DNA of 64,000 bases, taken from the NCBI RefSeq assembly GCF_003609995.1, contig NZ_AP018786.1, forward strand, positions 2,366,001 to 2,430,000, read 5' to 3'. The translations under genes and the position numbers were made by a program. Position 1 is the stretch's first letter. The number at the start of each line of letters is the position of its first letter. The stretch is from Sutterella megalosphaeroides (GTDB lineage Bacteria > Pseudomonadota > Gammaproteobacteria > Burkholderiales > Burkholderiaceae_F). The notes beneath the pieces are model-generated. The model was not told the origin of the DNA. It searched no databases and worked only from the letters and a program-made list of their open reading frames with translations. This document shows positions 44,343-51,334 of this stretch, piece by piece.

Positions 44343-44405
44343 CCCCAAGTTATGCACAGGTTCTGTGGAGAACTGGGGACAACTTTTCCACGCTCGGTGG
44401 AAAAG
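44343..44405. repeat. Nested palindromes with a DnaA-box-like element
   Basis: TTATGCACA at 44350-44358 fits the DnaA-box consensus TTATNCACA. It lies inside a stem CCCC-A-AGTT / AACT-GGGG that also encloses CACAG / CTGTG, and is followed by a perfect nine-base-pair hairpin CTTTTCCAC-GCTCG-GTGGAAAAG (44383-44405). The surrounding 44203-44447 holds no gene. Confidence 0.5.
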
Positions 44406-44447
44406 CCGGAGAGGCTCGGGCGACGCATCCTCCGAACACGCCGTAGA

Positions 44448-44482
44448 CAAAAAGCCCCGACGTTTGTTTGCATCGGGGCTCG
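44448..44482 (-). terminator. Terminator after folA
   Basis: On the minus strand AGCCCCGA / TCGGGGCT followed by TTTTTG, about 15 nt past the folA stop. Confidence 0.85.
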
Positions 44483-44498
44483 GGGTTCGGGAGGAGAG

Positions 44499-44999
44499 TC
44501 AGTCTGCTGTGGACATCTTCCGACGGTCGTAACGGCGGAATTCCACCGCGTACGGACGGTCCGCCGCGGGCTCCAGGCGATCGATCACCTCGTAGGACCA
44601 TTCGGCTTCGGGCAGCTCCGGAAAGACGGTATCACCCTCGAAGTCCCGATCGAGGACCGTCACCCAGCAGCGCTCCGCTGCGGGAAGCGCCTGACGGTAG
44701 ATTTCTCCGCCCCCGATCACGAAGATGCGGGGCTCGTTCGCAAGCAGCTCGAAGGCCGCCTCGAGGCTCGTCACCGTTTCGGTCCCTTCGGCCCGGAAAT
44801 CGGGATTGCGGGTCACCGCCACGTTGCGGCGACCGGGCAGGGGGCGCCCGATCGAGAGACGGGTCTTGCGTCCCATCACGATGGGCGAGCCCATCGTCGT
44901 ACGCTTGAAAAACGCGAAGTCTTCGGGAATGCGCCAGAGCATGCGGTTTTCCGCACCGATGACGCCGTTGCGCGCACGCGCCACGATGAGTTCGATCAT
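44499..44999 (-). CDS. folA: Dihydrofolate reductase
   Basis: A 166-aa enzyme reducing dihydrofolate with NADPH. Family features: MIELIVARARNGVIGAENRMLW at the N-terminus, the substrate carboxylate IPEDFAFFKRTT (Glu/Asp position), PIVMGRKTRLSIGRPLPGRRN for NADPH binding, and FVIGGGEIYRQALP. The ATG aligns exactly with E. coli FolA, yet it lies immediately behind a strong hairpin and six U, with no room for a ribosome-binding site. thyA lies just upstream on the same strand, the usual pairing, since thymidylate synthase makes the dihydrofolate recycled here. Confidence 0.95.
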   Translation of the reverse strand: MIELIVARARNGVIGAENRMLWRIPEDFAFFKRTTMGSPIVMGRKTRLSIGRPLPGRRNVAVTRNPDFRAEGTETVTSLEAAFELLANEPRIFVIGGGEIYRQALPAAERCWVTVLDRDFEGDTVFPELPEAEWSYEVIDRLEPAADRPYAVEFRRYDRRKMSTAD

Positions 45000-45044
45000 A
45001 AAAAAGGGGCGCCCTTGCGCTCGTACGAGCGCGTCTCGGGCGCC
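45000..45044 (-). terminator. Terminator/attenuator hairpin between thyA and folA
   Basis: On the minus strand GGCGCCC / GGGCGCC encloses the palindrome GCGCTCGTACGAGCGC and is followed by CC and six T, which run straight into the ATG of folA. Confidence 0.8.
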
Positions 45045-45093
45045 GCTCCCTCCGAAAAGAAGTGAATGGAAATGGTTCGGCTCCGTCCAACCG

Positions 45094-45894
45094 TCAAACG
45101 GCCACGGGCGCCTTGATGTGAGGCCACGGATCGTAGTCGACGATTTCGAAGTCCTCGTACCGGTAGTCGAAGATCGAGTCGGGCTTACGCAGGATGTTGA
45201 GCTTCGGGTACGGACGCGGTTCGCGCGAGAGCTGCAACTTCACCTGTTCGACGTGGTTGTCGTAGATGTGGCAGTCGCCGCCCGTCCAGACGAAGTCCCC
45301 GACGCCGAGATCGCACTGCGCGGCCACCATATGGGTGAGGAGCGCGTAGCTTGCGATGTTGAAGGGGACGCCCAGGAAGATGTCGCACGAGCGCTGATAG
45401 AGCTGGCAGGAAAGCTTCCCTTCCGCCACGTAGAACTGGAAGAGACAGTGGCAGGGCGGGAGCGCCATCTCGTCGACTTCCGCGGGGTTCCAGGCCGTCA
45501 CGATCAGGCGGCGCGAATCGGGATTCGTGCGAATCGCGTGGACGACGTTGGCGATCTGATCGATCGTGCCGCCGTCGGCCTTCGGCCAGGAGCGCCACTG
45601 CACGCCGTAGACCGGACCGAGGTCGCCGTTTTCGTCGGCCCACTCGTCCCAGATCGAGACGCCGTTTTCCTTCAGGTAGGCGATGTTGCTCGAACCTTTG
45701 AGGAACCAGAGCAGCTCGTGAATGATCGAGCGCAGGTGGAGCTTCTTCGTCGTCACGAGGGGGAAGCCCTCCTCGAGATTGAAGCGCATCTGATAACCGA
45801 AGACGGAACGGGTGCCCGTTCCCGTCCGATCGGATTTCGGGGTCCCGTGTTCGTACACGTACCCCATGAACGTTTCGTACTGATTGCTCGGCAC
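45094..45894 (-). CDS. thyA: Thymidylate synthase
   Basis: A 266-aa enzyme methylating dUMP with methylene-tetrahydrofolate. NDRTGTGT-type segment [19 protein letters not shown], the [20 protein letters not shown] helix, the catalytic Cys in [11 protein letters not shown] and the dUMP-binding [19 protein letters not shown] are all intact. The GTG at 45894 (AGAGGA eight bases upstream) gives the family N-terminus just before [10 protein letters not shown]; an in-frame TTG at 45921 is less likely. Length matches E. coli (264). folA follows after 94 bp containing a terminator-like hairpin. Confidence 0.96.
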   Translation of the reverse strand: MPSNQYETFMGYVYEHGTPKSDRTGTGTRSVFGYQMRFNLEEGFPLVTTKKLHLRSIIHELLWFLKGSSNIAYLKENGVSIWDEWADENGDLGPVYGVQWRSWPKADGGTIDQIANVVHAIRTNPDSRRLIVTAWNPAEVDEMALPPCHCLFQFYVAEGKLSCQLYQRSCDIFLGVPFNIASYALLTHMVAAQCDLGVGDFVWTGGDCHIYDNHVEQVKLQLSREPRPYPKLNILRKPDSIFDYRYEDFEIVDYDPWPHIKAPVAV

Positions 45895-46030
45895 GGCACG
45901 GGTCCTCTCAAAAAAACACAAACACTCGGCCGCCGCCCTCTTCGGACGACGGCCGGAAACCTACCCGCATTTTAGCGGCTGAACGTGCGTTTATTTTTTC
46001 GAGGGCATCCGTGAGGAGGGAGCTGCCGCG

Positions 46031-46873
46031 TCAATCGACAGGATTCACGGCGCCCGCAAAGGGGTACGGGCCCGAGAAGTCGTCGGGGACGGGGACGAGA
46101 CCCGTGTGCGTCACCCAGGACGAGTCGATCAGCTTGTGAAGCGCAAAGCCCGGGGGCTCCATGCGGAAGGCGTCTCCTCCTTCGGGCCCGAAATCGAGTT
46201 CGATCGAAAGCGCCGCCGGGGGCGCCGTCACGACGACGTTCGAGCCGAACAGGCCCACGATCGAGCGGTGCATGTGACCGGTTGCGAGCCGCACGTCGGG
46301 GCGCGCCGCGAGCACCCGCGCGAAGGCGTCGCGGTTCCCGAAGGGTTCGTCCATCTTCGGCATCCCCGAGTGGAGGGGCGTGTGGTGCATGAAAAGGATC
46401 GTGGGCTTCGCGACGCCCGCTCGACGGTCCTCGTCGAAGATCGCCTCCAGGCGCGCGAGCGAGGATGCTTTCGCTTCGCCCCAGTGCGTGCCCGGAATCA
46501 GGGTGTCGAGCCCCACGACGCGAAAGTCCTCCGTTTCGAATCGGAATTCGACGGGGTCGTTCGCCGCAGCCGCTTCGGACGCCTCCGTCAGTCCCGCGAG
46601 GTGCGCGCGCATGGCGCTCCGAGAATCGTGGTTGCCGGGGAGCATCCGCACGGGGGCGGCAAGGTTTGAAAAAACCTCGCGCACGTGTCGGTACGATTCG
46701 ACGTTTCCGTCGCAGGCGATGTCGCCCGTGACGACGATGAGGTCGACCTCGCGCGCCTTGGCTTCGAGCCAGGGGCGAAGCGCGTCGAGCCGCGAGGCCG
46801 TATCGGCTTTGCCGTAGGCGAGCACGCCCCGCGGTTCGACGTGAAGGTCGGTGAGCTGAAGAATCGCGCGCAT
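46031..46873 (-). CDS. Calcineurin-like phosphodiesterase, GpdQ-like
   Basis: A 280-aa two-metal phosphodiesterase. Metal motifs in order: QLTDLHVEPRG (D-x-H), VVTGDIA (GD), LPGNHD (GNHD), FMHHTPLHSGMPKMD and TGHMHRSIVG (GHxH). The spacing, length and the LYG/AYG-K-D and MHHPPL-type segments closely follow GpdQ, the glycerophosphodiesterase of Enterobacter, more than CpdA cAMP phosphodiesterase, though the two are related. No signal peptide: it acts in the cytoplasm. It starts 6 bp after the ABC ATPase stop and is the last gene of a Pho-box operon, so it probably hydrolyses the imported phosphodiester. Confidence 0.82.
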   Translation of the reverse strand: MRAILQLTDLHVEPRGVLAYGKADTASRLDALRPWLEAKAREVDLIVVTGDIACDGNVESYRHVREVFSNLAAPVRMLPGNHDSRSAMRAHLAGLTEASEAAAANDPVEFRFETEDFRVVGLDTLIPGTHWGEAKASSLARLEAIFDEDRRAGVAKPTILFMHHTPLHSGMPKMDEPFGNRDAFARVLAARPDVRLATGHMHRSIVGLFGSNVVVTAPPAALSIELDFGPEGGDAFRMEPPGFALHKLIDSSWVTHTGLVPVPDDFSGPYPFAGAVNPVD

Positions 46874-46879
46874 CGCTCG

Positions 46880-47968
46880 TTACCCCGGGAAAACCATCAG
46901 GTGGGAGCTCTCGACCGTGAGGCGCGCACGCGCGCCCGGGCGGATCGCTTCGCCCGCGCTTGCAAGATTCACCTTGAGAAGTTCTCCGGTGGCGGCCTCG
47001 ACCGTCACGCGAACGAAATTCCCCATGAAGTGAAGGTCCTTCACCTTGACGATGCGGTCCTCAAGCGCGACGCCCTCGCCCTCTTCGAGCGCTTCAAGGG
47101 ACGCCACCTCGGGGCGGAAGTAGACGTCGACCGCACCCGTGTGGTTCGCCAGGCCCGCGGCGATGCCGTGCGCAAGGGCGTTTGCGGGCGTCGAAGCACC
47201 GAGCCAGGAGAGCATCCCCGACTGGTAGGTGCCGCGCACGCGGTTGCTGCCGCCCACGAACCCCGCGACGAACCCCGAGGCCGGACGACGCCAGACTTCT
47301 TCGGGAGTCGCCGCCTGGTGAATGACACCCCCTTCCATCACGACGATTCGGTCGCCGAGCACCATGGCTTCGTCCTGGTCGTGCGTGACGATGACGGCCG
47401 TGATGCCGAGTTCGCGCAGGATGACGGCGAGCTCTTCGCGCACCTTGTGGCGGATCTGCGCGTCGAGGGCCGAGAGCGGTTCGTCCAAAAGCAGAATCTT
47501 CGGACGGATCGCCAGGGCTCGCGCGAGCGCCACGCGCTGACGCTGCCCGCCCGAGAGAGCGAGCACGTTGCGGCGCTTGAATTTTTCAAGGTTCACGAGC
47601 GCAAGCATCTCGTCCACGGTCTTTTCGATCACGGCCTTCGATTCTCCGCGCACCTTGAGGCCGTAGCCCACGTTTTCCGCGACCGTCATGTGGGGAAAAA
47701 GCGCGTACTGCTGGAACATGAAGCCGATCCTGCGCTTCTCGGCGGGCACGTGCGTCATGTCTTTGCCGCCCACGACGAGCTGCGACCCTTCGTCGGGCGT
47801 TTCAAGCCCCGCGATGATGCGAAGAAGCGTCGTCTTCCCGCAGCCCGAGGGGCCGAGGAGCACCGTGCGGCAGCCCGCTTCGAGGGTGAGATTGAAGGGC
47901 GAGAGCACGCGGGTCGAGCCGTAGTGCTTGCTCATGTTCTTGAGTTCGATGGAAACGGATTCGGTCAT
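46880..47968 (-). CDS. ABC transporter ATP-binding protein (PotA/FbpC type) of the Pho-controlled importer
   Basis: A 362-aa ATPase with Walker A LGPSGCGKTTLLR, Q-loop FMFQQYALFPHMTV, signature LSGGQRQRVALARAL, Walker B ILLLDEPLSALD and switch VIVTHDQDEAM. Residues beyond about 240 form the TOBE-type regulatory domain (ending AGEAIRPGARARLTVESSHLMVF) seen in polyamine, iron and glycerol-phosphate importers. Two permease genes and the binding protein lie upstream; the GpdQ-like gene is 6 bp downstream. The class itself does not fix the substrate. Confidence 0.87.
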   Translation of the reverse strand: MTESVSIELKNMSKHYGSTRVLSPFNLTLEAGCRTVLLGPSGCGKTTLLRIIAGLETPDEGSQLVVGGKDMTHVPAEKRRIGFMFQQYALFPHMTVAENVGYGLKVRGESKAVIEKTVDEMLALVNLEKFKRRNVLALSGGQRQRVALARALAIRPKILLLDEPLSALDAQIRHKVREELAVILRELGITAVIVTHDQDEAMVLGDRIVVMEGGVIHQAATPEEVWRRPASGFVAGFVGGSNRVRGTYQSGMLSWLGASTPANALAHGIAAGLANHTGAVDVYFRPEVASLEALEEGEGVALEDRIVKVKDLHFMGNFVRVTVEAATGELLKVNLASAGEAIRPGARARLTVESSHLMVFPG

Positions 47969-48043
47969 GATGTCGGTTCGTTGAGTTCGTTCGGTGTGCG
48001 TCGCGAAGGGGTCCGGTGATCGGCTCTTCGGGCCGTCGGGCTG

Positions 48044-48883
48044 TCAGGCAGCCGCCTCGTCCGCGAGGCGGCGCGCTTCGGCGCGCTTTTTGATCCAGTC
48101 GGGGAGTGCCTGCATCAAGGAGAGGAGCGGCACCAGGATCACAAGGAAAAGGAACGTGTAGGCGCTCCCCACTTCGAGACGCATCGACGCGTAGCTGTCG
48201 GCCATGCCGACGGGGAGCGTCTTCGTATCGGGCGTCTGGAGCATCCAGGAGATGTTGAATTCGCCGAGCGAGACGGTCATCACCATGAGGGCGCCCGCGA
48301 GGATGCCGGGCATCGCCACGGGGACGACCACCTGCGTGAACGTGGTCCAGGGGGAGGCGCCGAGCGTGGCGGAAGCTTCTTCGTAGGCCGCAATCGGCTC
48401 GACGCGCAGGACCGACATGACGCTTCGCACCATGAAGGGAAGGCAGAACATCACGTGGCCGCAGAGGATGAAGAGCGAGCTGTGTCGGAGGCTCGTGAAA
48501 CCGCCCCAGACAAGCAGGATCCCGAGACCGATCGCAAGCCCCGGCATCGAAAGCGGAAGAATGAGGGCTTCTTCGAGAAACGCGGCCCAACGCTTGCGCT
48601 CTTCGCGAACGAGAATCCAGGCGGCCGGAACCCCGATCGCAACGCAAATCACGAGCGCCCCGCAGGCAAGCCCGAGACTGCGCAGAATCGTGTCGCCGTA
48701 GATGTCGAGCACCTTCGCGATCCAGTCCGTCGTAAAGCCCGCTTTCATGCCGCGGAAGGCGTTCTTCATGAAGGCGGTCGCCACCATCTGCACGACCGGC
48801 ACCATCAGAAAGAGGAGCGTGACGGCCGTGAGCGCCGCCGAAAGCACCGTGGTGGCGCTCAGGTCTTTGAATTTCGTTTTCAT
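48044..48883 (-). CDS. ABC transporter permease (PotC/PhnV type) of the Pho-controlled importer
   Basis: A 279-aa inner-membrane permease with six spans; the start at 48883 is preceded by GGAGAG. The EAA loop is YEEASATLGASPWTTFTQVVVP near residues 180-201, and LSMPGLAIGLGILLVWGG is a typical fourth-span motif. Cotranscribed with the partner permease 16 bp upstream. The upstream extension of the open frame overlaps that gene and is spurious. Confidence 0.85.
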   Translation of the reverse strand: MKTKFKDLSATTVLSAALTAVTLLFLMVPVVQMVATAFMKNAFRGMKAGFTTDWIAKVLDIYGDTILRSLGLACGALVICVAIGVPAAWILVREERKRWAAFLEEALILPLSMPGLAIGLGILLVWGGFTSLRHSSLFILCGHVMFCLPFMVRSVMSVLRVEPIAAYEEASATLGASPWTTFTQVVVPVAMPGILAGALMVMTVSLGEFNISWMLQTPDTKTLPVGMADSYASMRLEVGSAYTFLFLVILVPLLSLMQALPDWIKKRAEARRLADEAAA

Positions 48884-48899
48884 TTGTCTTCTCTCCGAC

Positions 48900-49700
48900 T
48901 CAGCGGTCGCTCCGACCGCCCGCGAGGCGCGCGAGCACCAGCATCGCCCACGTAATGAGACCGAGCACGACCGAGAGCATGGCGGCCGAGGCGATGTTGG
49001 CCGAGAGCGTGAATTCGGTGTAGATCGTAATCGGCAGCACGTTGATGTCGGTCGCGAGCGTGAAGGCCGTACCGAAGGCACCCATCGAAGTCGCAAAGCA
49101 GATCGCCCCCGTCGAAAGGAGCGCGGGCATGAGGGCGGGCACCGTCACGTCTTTGAGGATTCGCCAGGAACTCGCGCCCAACGTGCGGGCCGCCTCTTCG
49201 TACATGGGTTCGATCTTGCGGGTGGCCGCCATCACGGTCGTCACGACGCGGGGAATCGAAAAGTAGAGGTACCCGAAAAAGAGCCCCGCCATGCCGTAGG
49301 CAAAGACGAGCTTGCCCGCGCCGAGCGAGGAGGAAATCATCGAGGCGATGCCGTTGCGGCCGCCCAGCATGATGATCATGAAACCCACGACCACGCCGGG
49401 GAAGGAGAGCGGAAGCGTGATGAGGGCGACGACGGCGTTGCGCCCCGGGAAACGGTGACGCTCGAGAAAGAGCCCCGTCAGGCCGCCGAGCACGACGCTC
49501 GCGAACGTGACCGCCACCGAAAGAAGCACGGTCGAAACCATGCTCGTCGCGTAGCGCGGATTGGTGAGGATCTGCCCGTAGAGAAGAATCCCCTCCTCGG
49601 TCGAGACCGAAGCGGGCAGCAGTCGCAGGACCGGCAACACGAAAAAGGCCGTCAGAACGGCGAGGGCCGGAATAAGAAAGAGAATATGGGTGCGCTTCAT
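48900..49700 (-). CDS. ABC transporter permease (PotB/PhnU type) of the Pho-controlled importer
   Basis: A 266-aa inner-membrane permease with six spans, starting at 49700. The EAA loop is YEEAARTLGASSWRILKDVTVP, highly parallel to that of the partner permease. ITLPLSFPGVVVGFMIIMLGG corresponds to the conserved fourth span. A 175-bp gap separates it from the binding-protein gene; the gap carries a GC-rich stem-loop near 49829-49858 that may set the expression ratio. Confidence 0.85.
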   Translation of the reverse strand: MKRTHILFLIPALAVLTAFFVLPVLRLLPASVSTEEGILLYGQILTNPRYATSMVSTVLLSVAVTFASVVLGGLTGLFLERHRFPGRNAVVALITLPLSFPGVVVGFMIIMLGGRNGIASMISSSLGAGKLVFAYGMAGLFFGYLYFSIPRVVTTVMAATRKIEPMYEEAARTLGASSWRILKDVTVPALMPALLSTGAICFATSMGAFGTAFTLATDINVLPITIYTEFTLSANIASAAMLSVVLGLITWAMLVLARLAGGRSDR

Positions 49701-49875
49701 CGAGAAGCCCCTCGGCGGAGGGTTCGGAAGGTGGTTCGAAGGACTCGAAGGGGGCGATTGCGAATTCGGAGGCTCGCCCGCGAGTCTCAAAACGAAAGCC
49801 GACCCGGGCAAGACCGAACCGGCTTCGGGAAAACGGGTCCGGGCGCGGACCGACCGCGTCCGGGCGCTCGGTGCG

Positions 49876-50913
49876 TCAGCCCTTGACGGCCTTGAGGTAG
49901 GCCTCGCTGAAGGCCACCTGTACGGCCGCCATCTTCGCGTAGTCGACGCTACCCGCACGGGCGTATTCGGAAGCGGGCAGGAACTTCGCCGCCGCTTCGG
50001 GAGCGAGCGTTTCGATGTCGCCCACGACCGGACGGAGGTAGTTTTCCGCCCAGTGCTTCTGGCCCTTTTCGGAGAGCACGAAGTCGATCACGCGGCGGCC
50101 CGCGTCGGCGTGCGGCGCGTTCTTCACAAGCGACATCACGTAGGGAACCTGGATCGTGCCTTCCGACGGGATGACGAATTCGATCGGCGCCTTGTCGGTG
50201 TAGCGGGCGCGGTAGGCGGAGAAGTCGTAGTCGAAGAGGATCGGAATTTCACCCGAGAGACAGCGGGCGTAGGCGGTCTGCTTCGGAACGACCGGGCTGT
50301 TCTGCATCAGAGCCTTGAAATAGTCGAGCGCGGGCTTGAAGTCGTCGAGCGTGCCGCCCAGGGCGTGGTTCGCGGCCACGGCGCAGGCGTAACCCACGAA
50401 GGCCGACGACGGATCGAGAAAGCCCATGAGGCCTTCGTACTTCGGGTCAAGGAGGTCCTTCCAGCCCTTCGGCACGGGCAGACCGTCGAGCGCTTCGACG
50501 TTGACCATGAAGCCCACGGTCCCGGCGTGGATCGACACCCAGGCACCTTCGGGGTCCTTCAAGCCCTCGGGAACCTTCTGCCAGCCTTCGCCCTTGTAGT
50601 TTTCGACGAGCCCCTGGTTCTTCGCGTTGATCGCAAAGGAGATGCCGAGGTAGGCGGCGTCGGCCACCGGGTTCTTCGCTTCGGCGATGATCTGCGAAAC
50701 GGCCTGACCGGAATTCTTGTTGTCCATCGGGACGTCGATCCCCGTTTCCTTCTTGACCAATTCGAGCATCGCGCCCCAACCGGCCCATTCGGCCGGGCAG
50801 TTGTAGACGATGGCGCGCGAAGCGGGCGCGGCAAAAGCATTCGAGAGACCGAAACCGTTCAGAAGAAGGGCCGAACCGAGAAGGTTGCGACCGAACTGAC
50901 GACGCGTAAGCAT
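49876..50913 (-). CDS. Periplasmic substrate-binding protein of the Pho-controlled importer
   Basis: A 345-aa solute-binding protein, first gene of the operon, with AAGGAC before the ATG. The N-terminus MLTRRQFGRNLLGSALLLNG looks like a Tat signal (RRQFGR) and ends near SNAFAAP. The body follows the family-1 / AfuA-like pattern (AIVYNCPAEWAGWGAMLELVKKETG; SVIH-type SIHAGTVGFMVNVEAL; VPYVMSLVKNAPHADAGRRVIDFVLS). Homologues of this class bind iron, thiamine, polyamines or phosphonate/phosphodiester ligands; the Pho boxes upstream and the GpdQ-like gene downstream favour an organic phosphate ester. Confidence 0.85.
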   Translation of the reverse strand: MLTRRQFGRNLLGSALLLNGFGLSNAFAAPASRAIVYNCPAEWAGWGAMLELVKKETGIDVPMDNKNSGQAVSQIIAEAKNPVADAAYLGISFAINAKNQGLVENYKGEGWQKVPEGLKDPEGAWVSIHAGTVGFMVNVEALDGLPVPKGWKDLLDPKYEGLMGFLDPSSAFVGYACAVAANHALGGTLDDFKPALDYFKALMQNSPVVPKQTAYARCLSGEIPILFDYDFSAYRARYTDKAPIEFVIPSEGTIQVPYVMSLVKNAPHADAGRRVIDFVLSEKGQKHWAENYLRPVVGDIETLAPEAAAKFLPASEYARAGSVDYAKMAAVQVAFSEAYLKAVKG

Positions 50914-50982
50914 GGTGTGTCCTTGAAATGAGGGCCCCGGAAGTCGGGAGCCGGGAAAACGGGTGTTTTTGGGTTGCGGCTC

Positions 50983-51038
50983 ATCCTAAGGACGCCCTAT
51001 GACAGTTCGATGACAAGTCCGTGACGTTCTTTTGACGG
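50983..51038 (-). promoter_or_regulatory. Array of Pho-box half-sites and -10 element
   Basis: Read on the minus strand, four 7-mers spaced by 4 bases: CCGTCAA, ACGTCAC, TTGTCAT, CTGTCAT (51038 down to 50999), the last two a near-perfect PhoB box. TAGGAT (50988-50983) follows after 10 bp as -10. Strong sequence match; PhoB control inferred. Confidence 0.82.
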
Positions 51039-51138
51039 CTCACGGGAGGTTTCCCGAACCCGTCCCGACCGCGCCAACGCGTCCCGCGTTGACACCCGCC
51101 GAAGTTCGCGCACTCGAGCGCCGAGCCCTTCGGTCGAG

Positions 51139-51172
51139 GTCGGTCGGCGGATCGGTCGGCGGATCGGTCGGA
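51139..51172. repeat. Short tandem repeat, 12-bp unit
   Basis: About 2.6 copies of CGGATCGGTCGG between the divergent Pho and hcp promoters. Could vary in copy number; no function seen. Confidence 0.6.
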
Positions 51173-51214
51173 GAAACTCGCGAAAAATAAATGTATCTCA
51201 CGTATAACTTTTTC

Positions 51215-51272
51215 TTGCTTTCCTGCGGCCGCATCCCTATACTTCGGAAAATCTGTATTTCAAATGCATATT
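51215..51272 (+). promoter_or_regulatory. hcp promoter with NsrR-type operator
   Basis: TTGCTT (51215-51220), 17 bp, TATACT (51238-51243). An 11-1-11 palindrome follows at 51250-51272, AATCTGTATTT-C-AAATGCATATT, matching the NsrR consensus AAGATGYATTT-N-AAATRCATCTT at 9 and 10 of 11 positions per half. It covers the predicted start of transcription. A further half-site, AAATGTATCTC, lies at 51189-51199. Confidence 0.75.
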
Positions 51273-51334
51273 TAATTCGGAAACCCCCGTCCGAACGAGA
51301 TACCGCCCCGTCGTTTTACAAGGAGACCCCGACG

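Noticed and set aside
44203-44447. Replication origin
   Set aside because: Only one consensus DnaA box is present, there is no AT-rich unwinding region, and dnaA/dnaN are not in the window.
51139-51172. CRISPR or variable tandem repeat locus
   Set aside because: The 12-bp unit is repeated fewer than three times without spacers. No CRISPR array or cas gene is seen in the window.
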